Origin: Pegoplata infirma
Taxonomy: Eukaryota; Arthropoda; Insecta; Diptera; Anthomyiidae
DNA length: 64,000 bases
Reading direction: 5' to 3'
Assembly (NCBI GenBank): GCA_963921195.1
Contig: OY992536.1
Location: forward strand, 289,435,530 to 289,499,529
Shown: piece by piece, positions 1 to 10,168 of the stretch
How the letters are laid out: every line of letters starts with the position of its first letter
Numbering within the stretch: the first letter of the stretch is position 1
Made by a program: the position numbers and the translations under genes
Notes under the pieces: model-generated
The model's database searches: none
What the model saw: only the letters and a program-made list of their open reading frames with translations
What the model was told of the DNA's origin: nothing

Positions 1-417
1 AAATTATTGTTTTTAGTAAAAGAGAATAATTTGTCAACATAAATTAGGCTTTGTACTTTAAGGCCGTCGATAATTCTTAAAAATGTTTTTTGAGTGGAAA
101 CCATTTTAATTAATAAAATATTTTTTTACTTGAGAAGTTTTTTCTTTGAGTCACTGAATGTTTCTGAAGTAAAAAAAAATATAAAAAAAAATAAAATATT
201 TAAATACAATATTTTTTAGAACAAATTATTTTTAAATACTTTTTGTGCTTTTTTCAAAAAAAAAAGTTTTTTTAAATATTTTTTTCTTCACTATTTTCGG
301 AATTTTCCTATTTTCAAGTAAAAAAATGAACTCAAAGGCAAAAGACCCCACGCTAAAAAAAATATTTGGAAAAAAAATGTGGTTAAAATTAGCAAAAAAA
401 AAGCTTTAGTTTTGGAC
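1..417. other. AT-rich sequence, no gene seen
   Basis: Long A and T runs with no coding signal. No repeat in this stretch could be linked with confidence to another part of the window. Probably intron or degraded repeat, given that it lies on the 3' side of the receptor exon. Confidence 0.4.
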
Positions 418-1150
418 CCCAGCAAAACTTTGGTAATGGGTAGTGATTATATAACACATTACCAGGTAATGTATATACCTTATTTGTAGCATTATTTTAG
501 GATGTCTTACCAAACATTTGTTCCACAACGTATTATTTTAAATTGAAAAATAATGCATTACTAATAATTTGCTACGTAAGGCATGATTCTTGGAAAAAAT
601 GTATTTCATATTTATTATTTCTAAACATTAAATCATGGATGACTTATATTTGGTTACATTATGTATTATTTGAAAGTTTGAAATAATGCATTGTTTATAA
701 TTGGATGCATAATGCATTACAATAACATAAAAAATAATTATTTTATAAAAAAATGCATAAGTTTAAACTAGAGATGGACTCACGACAGGAAATTTCTAAC
801 GACACACACTCACGAACATATTTTATCTACTTACACTCACTTACAATCACGTGAGTAAATTTAATACAAAATTACTTTTTCACTACTCGTAACACCTTAT
901 ATATTATCTTCTGGTATGCTATATTATTTCATTTCTTGTAACCTATAAAATATCACATATTTTACACCTTACTCGTATTCTTCGTTATAAATTTATGACT
1001 TATTTTATACCTTACTGGTATTCTTTGTGATATTGTGGATGCATTACTTTGAGTCTCATCGCCTGTTAAAATCATCAATGCTGCAATGTATAAAATAAGA
1101 GATCCTATACCTTATTTTATACCTTATTTGGTAATCTAAGTTTTGCTGGG
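418..1150. mobile_element. TIR element with CCCAGCAAAACTT ends
   Basis: The left end reads CCCAGCAAAACTTTGGTAAT and the right end is its inverted form, ending AAGTTTTGCTGGG. The ends match those of the element at 1537-1964 and resemble those at 59601-61203, so this is a diverged member of the same group. Internal sequence is AT-rich and repeats TAATGCATTA-like words. It has no coding capacity. A truncated TAGAGATGG-type MITE start lies inside it at 769. A TA target duplication is not clear at this copy; the flanks show GAC on both sides. Confidence 0.6.
769..865 (+). mobile_element. Truncated hAT-like MITE (TAGAGATGG family)
   Basis: It starts TAGAGATGGACTCACGAC and continues with ACACACTCACG and CACTCACTTACAATCACGTGAG. 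These are the terminal and internal motifs of the complete copies at 5434, 23751 and 46862. No matching right terminus CATCTCTA is seen before 1150, so the copy is truncated or badly decayed. The right limit is approximate. Confidence 0.5.
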
Positions 1151-1152
1151 GA

Positions 1153-1357
1153 CCCCTATTTTTTCGTTTGGCAAAATTCCTGCTAGTTCGGCTTTTATAC
1201 GGATTCTACCGAAAGCCCTTATTTTTTCATAAGGTTTTCATAAATTTGAGATTGGGCAGCTAAAAAAAATAGGTAACTCATATTTTTCCCCCCTCATTCC
1301 CATATTAAAGTTTCAGGATAATCGGTGGGTGCCCTGTGAAAGACCTTCCTTGTAATA
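1153..1357. mobile_element. Partial copy of the AAGGAAGGTCTTTCACAGGGC fold-back
   Basis: The stretch from TTTTTTCGTTTGGCAAAATT to TGCCCTGTGAAAGACCTTCC matches pieces of the element at 16922-17434. Its inner part matches about 17296-17440. Its end matches the inverted left terminus at 16925-16950. Only one terminus is present, so this is a fragment. Non-coding. Confidence 0.6.
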
Positions 1358-1536
1358 TTGCTATCTTTAGCTGCTGGTAGCCAACTAGTTTTTTGTAAAA
1401 AAATTTTTTTGTTATTTTTTTCGTAAAAGGGTCCTAAATCCCCATCGTTTGAGAGGGTAAGCTAAAAAATTTGAATTCAGGACGCGCTAATAAATATGGA
1501 ATCCTATACCTATATTTTAATGACAAATTAATAGTA

Positions 1537-1964
1537 TCCCAGCAAAAACTTGGTAATGACACATCATTACCATTCGAATTACTTAGTAATGACAGAAAAT
1601 TACCATTAGCATTATTTTGAAATGTAAAATAAGGACTTATTAATAATGACTTACATAAGTCATTATAATAAAATAAAAAAATTTTAGAACTAGATTTTCA
1701 CTTTTTGACTTACTGCACATTATTTTGAATAAAAACAAAATAAAATTTAATATTTTTTTATTTTTTAAAATTTTTTTTTAAATAATTTTTTCATTACCTA
1801 TAAGTACATATGTAATTAGTTATTAATACTGGTTTGATAATCATTACATTTGGCACATTTGCTTGTAAATGTAATGGGAAAGGTAATTCGAATCAGAAGT
1901 AGTTATAACTTTTGAATTTCCCATTACACATTTCATTACTTGGTAATGCAAGTTTTTGCTGGGA
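1537..1964. mobile_element. TA-flanked MITE with TCCCAGCAAAAACTT TIRs
   Basis: The left TIR TCCCAGCAAAAACTTGGTAA and the right TIR TTGGTAATGCAAGTTTTTGCTGGGA are inverted repeats, each flanked by TA (1535-1536 and 1965-1966). This fits a Tc1/mariner-type TA target duplication. The 428-bp interior has no ORF and repeats words such as CATTACC, GGTAATG and TAATGAC. Related ends occur at 418-1150 and 59601-61203. Confidence 0.75.
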
Positions 1965-2183
1965 TAGAGTTATTTTTTCTAGCAAAATTTTTCTTTGGAA
2001 AGAACACATTTTTATACAGGAAAACATTATCATGAGTCAATGTTTTGGGCAAAAGTAAAAACTTCGCAGACATTTTTTTTGATATATGTGATTAGCGCAT
2101 CAAAATTAGTAAACATGATGTATCGCCACGGCTGGTCCGAGCCAGCTGTAACCTAAAAGTGCGAATACCATATTTTCTTTTTT

Positions 2184-2420
2184 TAACATGATAATGTTTT
2201 TAGGCTGGTGTCTAATTTTAAGAAAGTTGCAGGACGCCACCTCAGTTAGAATATATTAGCTAACAATTAACGAAAAAGAAAACAAGAATTACTATTTTCA
2301 TTTTCTTAAAACCAAAAATTTTAATAACTTGGGTTTGTAACTTGGATAATAATTCACCTCGTGGGGAATAAACCCGTTTTCCACCAGCTGGTGAATAAAA
2401 AGTAACAATTATTTTCCAAC
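2184..2420 (+). repeat. Interspersed repeat, copy 1
   Basis: The run from AACATGATAATGTTTTTAGG through GCTAACAATTAACGAAAAAG to the ACCAGCTGGTGAATAAA motif is repeated at 5366-6130, with about the same order and spacing. The second copy is interrupted by a MITE. The palindromic word ACCAGCTGGTGAA closes the alignable part in both. Not coding; family not recognised. Confidence 0.65.
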
Positions 2421-2424
2421 AAAA

Positions 2425-2990
2425 AAATTTTTTTTTCATCAAATTTTTGTTTTTCATAAAATTTTTTATTTTTTTTTTTCCATCAATTTTTTTTTTTTTT
2501 TTTTTCATCAATTTTTTTTTTTCACCAAACTTTTTTTTCAACAAAATTTTTTTCTTTATATTTTTTTTTTTTTCATCATTTTTTTTACAAAAATTTTTTT
2601 TTTTGTTATCAAATTTTTTTTTGATCAATTTTTTTTTTTTCATTAAAAATTTTTTTTCATCAAAATTTTTTTTCATCTGTTTTTTTTATTATTTTTTTTT
2701 TATCAAATTTTTTTATCAAATTTTATTTTCATAATTTTTTTTTTTTTTGTAAATTTTTTTTTATCATATTTTTTTTTTTTCATAAAATTTTTTTATCAAA
2801 TTTTTAATTATTAACTTTGTTCTTACCAAAAAAATTTTTTTTTTCATATCTTTTTTTTCATCAATTTTGTTTTACGTCGAAAAATTTTTCTTTTCATCAA
2901 AAAAATTCATCAAAAACTTTTTTTTTATCAAAATTTTTTTCACTTAAAATTTTGAGTTCATTAAATTTTTTTTAACATAATTTTTTTACG
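2425..2990. repeat. Low-complexity degenerate (TTTTTTCATCAAAATT)n tract
   Basis: About 560 bp of T runs are punctuated by CATCAA or CATAAA every 14-20 bases. A similar tract follows the LINE at 8425-8720, and an inverted, shorter one sits at 30040-30185. The long frames read through it (Phe-rich on one strand, Lys-rich on the other) are composition artefacts. Confidence 0.8.
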
Positions 2991-3190
2991 AAGTCTAAGC
3001 TTTTTGCATAAAAAATTTCCATATGTTTAGCAAATGTACATAAAACAAGTTTTTTCATCAAAAACTTTTTTTTTACCAAAACTTTTTTACCAAGTCTAAG
3101 CTTTTTGCATAAAAAATTTCCATATGTTTAGCAAATGTACATTAAACAAGTGAGTGTGTTATATTCTTTGGTGCCAAATCTTTTATACTC
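2991..3190. repeat. 101-bp tandem duplication
   Basis: AAGTCTAAGCTTTTTGCAT starts at 2991 and again at 3092. The following bases, down to the TTAGCAAATGTACAT word, are almost identical in both. This is a direct duplication of about 101 bp, the second copy diverging near 3150. Confidence 0.7.
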
Positions 3191-3199
3191 TCCAAAATG

Positions 3200-5365
3200 T
3201 AAAAACACTTTTTTGCACTTATTTTTGCACTCACTTACAAAATGTACAGCTCTTTTGGTTTTTTAATGGGGTCCTCGTCTGATATTTCAATTCGTTTTGC
3301 ATGGAATAACAAAGTAATATAACATTATTTTTTCTGAAAAAAACTTTGCTTTGGCAAGTACACCCAAATCTTCCGCAAAACATTATCATGATTTAATGTT
3401 TTGGGCAAGAGTACAAAATTCGCAGGCATTTTTAATATGTATTTGGGATGTGTAAGAAAAATTTAACAACAAAAAGCTAAATCTTCAATAAAGCACTTTT
3501 TGCAAAAATCACGTTTAAATTGCAAAAAACAAAAAAAAAATAATCCTTAGAAATTCATGGTTTTGAGAAAAATCAAATATTGTAATTTTTTCCAATCCAA
3601 CCGCGATCGAAGATTTTGGATTGCTAAATTATTCTTATTGTTAGACATCCCAAATATATTTTTACGTTAAAACTGTCTCGGACCACCCGTGTCACAAAAG
3701 TAAACATTTTTGATCACCGGGTGCGACGTGTTAGTTTAATCCGATTAGCCTAAAGTTTTTACCATATAATTTTACGCATGTGCACACCTCCTGTATACGT
3801 CCATGTCCGTGAACAAATTAAGTATTACTGAATCAAAAGTTTCAATTTTTTTAATTTTAACAACATTTACCTTAATCGCTCGACACAGTTATATGGAAAA
3901 TTATTTAAATTAAATTTATTATTATTTTAACTAATTTGTCATCTAAATAACAAACGTGATTTATAATTAAACTGCTAAGAATTTTTACATTAATATTCTT
4001 AAATCTTCATTCACGTATAATGACGTGATTCACATCCGTTCTCTATTAGATTTGTCTATCCCTAAGTTTAACAAAAATATATTTAACACCTCCAATACCT
4101 CCAGACATTAATCAAAATTTTTATTAGCATTAGACAAGCTATAATTAATGATGATTGCTTCATTATTTCTAAAACAATTAAACTATTCAATATTTTAATA
4201 AAGTAAATAAATAAATTTTTAAAATTCAAAACTCATTTATTACTGTCCAATTAAAAATACATTTAAATATGAATGACAAATACAACTAACAAAAACAGCA
4301 ACAAAAAACATCTACTGGCATGACAATTAAAATAATAATAAATTCTAAAAAAAACTTTTGGAGAATTTTTAATAGCAATTCAACTAAACAAATTGAAATT
4401 AAATTATTAAAATATGCTAAATATGCTAAATTTACAAAAATGTCATAAAATAGTCGTAATTAAGGAATAGACAAACATTTTTAAGGTTAAATTCTAATTA
4501 AACAAAAAAAAAAAAAAAAAAAAATGCAAGATCAAACAAGGAAAATTCCAAATAAAATTCAAATGAAAATGTTGACAACAAATTGCAAAAAAACAAAATC
4601 AAATAATTAACACTCGTTAACAACACTTTTTATGTAGATTTGATAAGGGGAAACTGGATTGAAATTAAAAGCTACAACAATTTTCAACTGCAAGAATTTT
4701 GGTTTTCTTTTTTATCCACACACAACAAGGTTAGAAACATCAAAAATTTAATTTATGCAAATTTTACAATAAATTTCTCTTTTTTGGTTGTTGCTATTAG
4801 GAGGAAATAACATTTTCCATTTCTTTTTCATTCCATGAAAAAGGTGGAATAAATTGTTTTTTTTTTTTTTTTTTTTTTAATATTGTCAAAGTCATTAACG
4901 GGTTAAACGAATTCTATTTTTTTGTGAGAAAAACATAGCAAACATTGAAATAATGTAAATGACCATCCAACCAAATACACAAAAAAAAAGTTTTACTAAA
5001 GGGACCAATTAGTAAATTTTGTATGTGTTGTATACAATTTGTTGACTCTCCCTCTAGTAATTGTTAAAAGGTAAAACATTTAACGATATAAAATTTTGTT
5101 AGAATTTTCTATTACAAAATTAACATTTAAACTGTTTTCTAATTTATAAAAAGAGGTATTGCGCTATATGTTAATTGAATTTAAATAAGGTTTTTAATTA
5201 AAATAAATTCTACAGCATTTATTTAAATTTGATTGTTATACACAACACTTGCAATTAGAGATATGGGAATTAGCAAATTTTGCTCTTTTCGAATTTGAAA
5301 ATCGGCGGGGTCGGTAAAGTTGCCTTTAGGGTCACAAAAAATATTGTTCTTGTAGGGTTCATTTT
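3200..5365. other. AT-rich non-coding stretch, probably intronic
   Basis: There is no ORF with convincing codon use and no recognised element. The part near 3340-3450 resembles 1985-2100 in direct orientation, both containing AAAACATTATCATGA and TTCGCAG. The rest (3650-5280) is A/T runs typical of fly introns, lacks clear repeat structure, and may be the original intron sequence. Confidence 0.4.
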
Positions 5366-6130
5366 TAACATGATATTGTTTTTAGGCTGTTGTCTAATTT
5401 TAAAAAGTTGCAGGAAGCCAATTCAGTTTGAATTAGAGATGGGCGCGTGAGTGAATTTTGACTCACGAACACTCACGCTCACGAAATAAAAATATTGCTC
5501 ACACACGAAATTTCTTTTTTCTACTCACGTTCACTCACGCTCACGTGAGTAACTAAATTTTTTCTCACGCTCACGAAATAATCACGCTCACGAAGATTCA
5601 CGAGATTAAAATACACAATTTTTTTTAACTTTTTTGGATTTCTTGCACAAAAAAGAACTTAAATTCCCAAAAACAATCATAAACATTTATTTAAATCATA
5701 ATTTAGTTTTAATTGCCCTCTAAATTTAATATGATAACATTTTTCTTACTTGCTTTCTGTTTCAGACAGCACAAAACAATCACGCAAACTCACGAGTAAA
5801 AAGTTACTCAGGCACACTCACGCACGAAACTATTTTTTCTAATTCACGATCACGTGGGTAAAAATTAATTTCACTCACGATCACGCGTGATTCACGCGTG
5901 AAACACGTGAATCACGAAAAATTCGTGTCACGCGCGCATTTCTAGTTTGAATAAATAAGCTAACGATTGACAAAAAAGATAATAAGAATTACTGTTTTCA
6001 TTTTAATAAAACCAAAAATTTTAATAATTTGGGTTCCAAACCCTTGGATAATAATAAACCACTTGGATAATAATTTACCCAGTGGTGAATTAAAAAAAAT
6101 GTTCACCAGCTGGTGAAAAAATAAAAATTA
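5366..6130 (+). repeat. Interspersed repeat, copy 2, split by a MITE
   Basis: This aligns to 2184-2420 from AACATGATATTGTTTTTAGG onward and resumes after the MITE at 5953 with ATAAGCTAACGATTGAC. It ends in TTCACCAGCTGGTGAA. The comparison gives an independent empty site for the insertion at 5434-5944. Family not recognised. Confidence 0.65.
5434..5944. mobile_element. hAT-like MITE (TAGAGATGGGC family), intact ends
   Basis: The left end is TAGAGATGGGCGCGTGAGTG and the right end is GTGTCACGCGCGCATTTCTA. A perfect 8-bp target duplication GTTTGAAT lies at 5426-5433 and 5945-5952. An 8-bp duplication with a TAG start is characteristic of the hAT superfamily. The element is 511 bp, has no transposase, and is filled near both ends with TCACG, CTCACGCTCACG and CACGTGA words. 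The empty site is visible in the paralogous repeat copy at 2184-2420. Confidence 0.88.
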
Positions 6131-6299
6131 TAATACATAATTATAATTAGAGCCCGAGCTCGACTGTCTTTACAGAAAAACAATAATTTAAAACGTAATA
6201 TAATTATTCTTCATCATTTGTTTTTTTGATCAATATAGTTTTTTAATGAACATTTTTTTCATTTTTCTTCAAGAGCGGATGAGGACTGGCATACAGGCT

Positions 6300-8330
6300 G
6301 CAACTCAAGAGTTATAAGAAGATGATCAGAATTGCCAAATGTGATTTTTGGAAAAACTTCTGTGGAAACATAGAAGACGTTTCTGAGGCATCCAGGCTAC
6401 GCAAGGTTCTGGCTTATTCTCCATGCACGCTGGGATACCTGAAAGATCCTAATGGGGTGTGGTCTTCCTCCAGTTTAGAGTCGCTGGATCTCGTTCTAAA
6501 AACGTATTTTCCCTGCATTTCCATGACGCCGTTCTAAAATTGCTCCGGAAATTATAAATATGCCAACATTAATCTGGGCGATTAAAAGTTTCAGGCCCTA
6601 TAAATCCCTGGGACCTGATGGTATAATCCCGTCTGAGATGCGGCAAGTGTCGGACTATATAGCCCATTGGCTGTGTAATCTATACACAGCATGCATAAAC
6701 TGTATAAATGGAGGGATCCAGAGCGGTCTTTATCCCGAAGGTTGGGAAAAGTTCCCACACAGCTCCGAAGGATTCCAATTAGTCAGTCTTCTTTTTTGTT
6801 AAAGACAATCGTTCCATGATAGACTCATATTTGAGAAGAGTGATTGACCCGAGGTTGCTTTCGACAAAGCAACATGCTTACAGCAAGGGTAGATCAACGG
6901 AAACAGCTCTTCATGAGTTCGTTGGTACCATCGAGAGATCGCTTTCGGTAAAGGAGTACACTATGGTGGCCTTTCTTGATATAGAGGGGGCTTTTAATAA
7001 TGTCATCCCAGACTCGATAATTCTGGGAGTAAAGCGTGTCTGGGAGTAAAGCGTGGGATCGTTTTAGTGGTGGAAAACCTACTTGCCAATAGACGTATAA
7101 CGTCTTAATTGGGAGCGTCCGTCATATCTCAATTTTTCAATAGGGGCACACTACAGGGAGGTGTTCTTTCACCGCTTCTTTGGAACCTGGCACTGAATTT
7201 AATGCTGCTATCTCTAGAAGCACGTGGTTGTCATGTTGTCACATATGCCGTAAAGGGGAAGCATCTGCCCACATTGAGGGACATTCTTCAGGGTTCTCTG
7301 AAAGATCTGTCTAAATGGGCAAGAGGATGTGGTCTAGGTGTTAAGTGGCCATAGCGCGATCTTGAAGAAGATAACAATACCACAATGTGTGGACTGTGCT
7401 CCCCCTATGAGCCTTTTTGAGCGCCACTTTACCACTATGATACCATCCAGGGAGTCTTGGATGGGGGTCATTCCAGGAAGTGGAGCCACCATAAATTTTT
7501 ACACAGATGAATCGAGGCTGCACGAACAAGTGGGCTTTGAAGTTCATTCGGAAGACCTTGGCTTGAGCCTGGCTCGAAGATTGCCAGATAATTGCAGTGT
7601 TATCCAGGCAGAGATGCTGGCAATAAAGGAAGTGGCTGACTGGTTGTTCTGCAATGTCTTGTCTACAACCGCAGTCAACATCTATTCTGACAGTCAAGCC
7701 ACGGATTCAATCTATCTGGATTCAATGTTTCTGAAAACAAGATAAGCCCTTAACTGCCTCACGTCTTTAAATGAGATGAGCAGTTTAACATGCGACTCAT
7801 ATGGGTCTCAGGACACAGAGACATTCCAGGGAATTGCAAAGCCGATGAGCTTGCAAGACTAGGAACTACCTTACAGGTTCCAGCAGAATTGGAATGTGTT
7901 GGTATGCCTCTAGAAACTTGCAAGCAAAACCTACGGCTTTGTTCCGCGACGGAGACTAATCAAAGATGGGAAAATGGATGGACGTGTCAGACAAAACGAC
8001 TGATTTGTCCTTCTCTTAATCAGGGGCGCACAAGTGAGCTAATATCGCTTTCAAGAGGAAAGATTTCGATGGTGGTTGGTATAATTACCGGACACTGTCT
8101 TATAGGGAAGCACGCAGAGCGGTTAAATGTGCCGTCAAATAACTTTTTCCGGAGTTGCATGGATGAAGAGGAGTTGGAAATTATCGAACACTTTATCTGC
8201 TTTTGCCCGGCACTTTCTGGTCAGTGACTTGCTTCACTGGGAGCTAGGGAACTGTACGATCTTTCTAATTTGTCGGATATCAAAATTCAATATCTAAGGA
8301 GTTTCATAAGAAGCTCAAATTGATTTAACG
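6300..8330 (+). pseudogene. Decayed LINE: reverse transcriptase and RNase H remains
   Basis: Six open pieces in shifting frames follow one polypeptide order. 6322-6537 is the region before the reverse transcriptase fingers (SEASRLRKVL, TLGYLK). 6560-6802 has the KSLGPDGIIPSEM motif. 6816-7049 has the AYSKGRSTETALHEFV and FLDIEGAFNNV motifs. 7109-7354 has GTLQGGVLSPLLWNLALN and a damaged YADD box reading TYAVKG. 7338-7745 carries an RNase H start (FYTDES, AEMLAIKE, IYSDSQA). 7790-8227 carries the RNase H end (WVSGHRDIPGNCKADELA). A LINE with C-terminal RNase H belongs to the I, R1 or LOA-type clades. The endonuclease domain is missing, so the copy is 5'-truncated. Frameshifts, stops and the lost catalytic aspartates make it dead. 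A 17-bp tandem duplication at 7021-7054 causes one break. Confidence 0.88.
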
Positions 8331-8424
8331 ACAGGGACTAGTAGGGAAACCTATTACGGTCCCGTGGTATCACAATGGACCTCAGAGTCTACGTGTGTTG
8401 ACGTAAAACGTCAGCAGCCACTTA

Positions 8425-8720
8425 CAACCTAATATTATTTTCATCAATATTTTTTTTCACCAATATTTTTTTCATCAATATTTTTTTTCATCAATATTTT
8501 TTTTTCATCATATATTTTTTTCATCAATATTTTTTTCATAAAATTTTTTTTTTAATCAATATCTTTTCTTTTCAATATTTTGTTTTTATCAGAATTTTTT
8601 TATCAATATTTTTTTTTTCATCAACATTTTTTTCATCAATATTTTTTTTCACCAAAATTTTTTTTTTTTAATTTTTTTTTAAACAATTTTTTTTTGTTCT
8701 CATCAAAAATTTTCAAAGAG
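8425..8720. repeat. Low-complexity (TTTTTTCATCAATAT)n tail
   Basis: About 20 degenerate units of T runs plus CATCAATATT follow the LINE coding remains, so this may be the microsatellite-like 3' tail of that element. The same type of tract at 2425-2990 follows a different sequence. Confidence 0.7.
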
Positions 8721-8890
8721 TACCCCCAAAACGTCTAATGTACAACCAAAAAAAAAATAATAGATTAAAGCCTTATTCAAAAAGTTTAAAAAAAATATTA
8801 GTTTTTAACCGTTTCCTGCGTTTTTATCGTCATTTGTAAAATTATACAAATGGTCTTTTCGTTCTTATTCGCATAAACTGTTCGATTATA
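8720..8890. other. Short AT-rich spacer
   Basis: No gene or recognisable repeat lies between the low-complexity tail and the truncated CCCCATAATGACC element. Confidence 0.3.
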
Positions 8891-9243
8891 TAAATATTTT
8901 TTTAGCCTTTAAAGTTTTTATGCGTGACCGGCCGTCGTCCGGGCTTAGGGATAACAAACTCCATGCATTAAACCCACCCTCTTCGCAAAATAAGGGGACT
9001 AAGACCAAAATTGTTTAGAACTCAGTCCCCATAATATAAATGGGGGTTATGTCCAAAAAAGTTTCGGTCGTATTCACAAAAGCGATTGGGCTTATTCCCC
9101 ATTGGATTATGACTATTATGGAAAACGTCATAGTCCCCATAACTAGTATGGGGAATATGACCGTTATAACGGTTTTGTATTTGGTCTTAATCCCCATTTT
9201 CGTTATGGGGATAATGTCCATGGGGATTATGTCCTGTCACCGA
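8890..9243 (+). mobile_element. Truncated copy of the GGTGACA element
   Basis: From about 8890 the sequence parallels 9555-9892, sharing CGGGCTTAGGGAT, CTCCATGCATT, CCACCCTC and the CCCCATAAT/GGTCATAATCCCC words in the same order. It ends at the same terminus, GGATTATGTCCTGTCACC. The left half of the element is absent. Open frames here are by-products of the repeated motifs. Confidence 0.75.
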
Positions 9244-9285
9244 CTAAGACAACTGCATATAATTTTATGAGACTGTCAGCCTAAC

Positions 9286-10030
9286 CATAGAAAAATAAAA
9301 TATATTTAAAATCGGTGACATCACATAATCTCCAAGGACATAATCCCCTATTCCGTTATGGGGTTTATGACCAAATTCATTTCGGTCATAGTCCCCATAA
9401 TGACCGAAAATTATTTGGACATAATCCCAATAAAAAACGGACATATTTCCCAGATTTATGGGGATAATGACCGAGTAACAAATGGCCATAATCCCCATTA
9501 TAGGGATTATGTCTTCTATACTAGTTGGTCATAATCCCCAAAATAAAAATAATTTTATTTTTTTACTTAAAAGTTTTTCTGCGTAGACGGCCTTCGGCCG
9601 GGCTTAGGGATTACAACCTCCATGCATTGAACCCACCCTCTCTGCAGAAAACGGGGATTATGACCAAAATTGCTTTGGACTTACTCCCCATAATGTGAAT
9701 GAGGGTTATGGCCGAAAAAAGTTCGGTCGTAATCCCAACAAGGAACGGACATAATCCCCATTGGGATTTTGACCGTTTTGGAAACGGTCATAGTCCCCAC
9801 AACTATTATGGGGATTATGACCGTAATGAATTTGGTCATAATCCCCATTTCCGTTGTGGGGGTAATTTTCGTGAGGATTATGTCCTGTCACCTTTAAAAT
9901 CAGCTTTTAATTTTATTTCTGTACAAACTGTTTTTGTTTTTAAAATCGACTTTCAAAAAATGTATTGAAAATTAGAAATTTAAAATAAAACTTTTGTTAA
10001 AAGAGACTTTTTGTTTTCTTGTGGTAAGGG
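9286..10030 (+). repeat. Interspersed repeat copy, split by the GGTGACA element
   Basis: The flanks CCATAGAAAAATAAAATATA (left) and CAGCTTTTAATTTTATTTC through TTCTTGTGGTAAGGGC (right) match 59067-59228. There the two parts are contiguous across TTTAAAATC. The repeat family is not recognised and is non-coding. Confidence 0.75.
9314..9892. mobile_element. Non-autonomous element with 9-bp target duplication, built from CCCCATAATGACC palindromes
   Basis: The left end GGTGACATCACATAATCTCC and the right end (read inward) GGTGACAGGACATAATCCTC are inverted repeats. The direct repeat TTTAAAATC flanks the element exactly (9305-9313 and 9893-9901), and the paralog at 59091-59099 has a single copy, so the site is a real insertion. 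A 9-bp duplication is the hallmark of Mutator-like elements. An 8-bp, hAT-like reading with one extra matching base cannot be excluded. The 579-bp interior is a chain of GGTCATAATCCCCAT and ATGGGGATTATGACC units in both orientations, so it can fold into many small hairpins. No transposase. Confidence 0.82.
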
Positions 10031-10054
10031 CCTGTTGTTTTTAAATACAATTGC

Positions 10055-10100
10055 AAACACCTACTCTGTTGAGAATCGAACCCACAACCCTCTCAGTTAT
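10055..10100 (-). other. tRNA-like B-box remnant
   Basis: On the minus strand, GTTGTGGGTTCGATTCTCAA carries a near-perfect Pol III B box (GGTTCGATTC) inside a weak T-arm. No A box is seen at the expected distance. Best read as a relic of a tRNA-derived SINE or tRNA fragment close to the receptor splice donor. Confidence 0.4.
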
Positions 10101-10156
10101 AAATAAATTTTTTAATAATACTTTTTTGTTTTCATAGCTCTTCAAGTCTTAAAAAA

Positions 10157-10168
10157 AATCTTACCTTA
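10157..10168 (-). other. Splice donor of the receptor exon
   Basis: On the minus strand the exon ends AAATTAAG and is followed by GTAAGATTTT, a close match to the AG|GTAAGT consensus. The last exon base is 10165, leaving two bases (AG) of a split codon. Reading through instead meets a TAA stop at once, which supports splicing here. Confidence 0.85.

Noticed and set aside
2260..2734. Long Lys-rich and Phe-rich frames
   Set aside because: They read through a T-homopolymer tract with periodic CATCAA words; no domain or codon structure.
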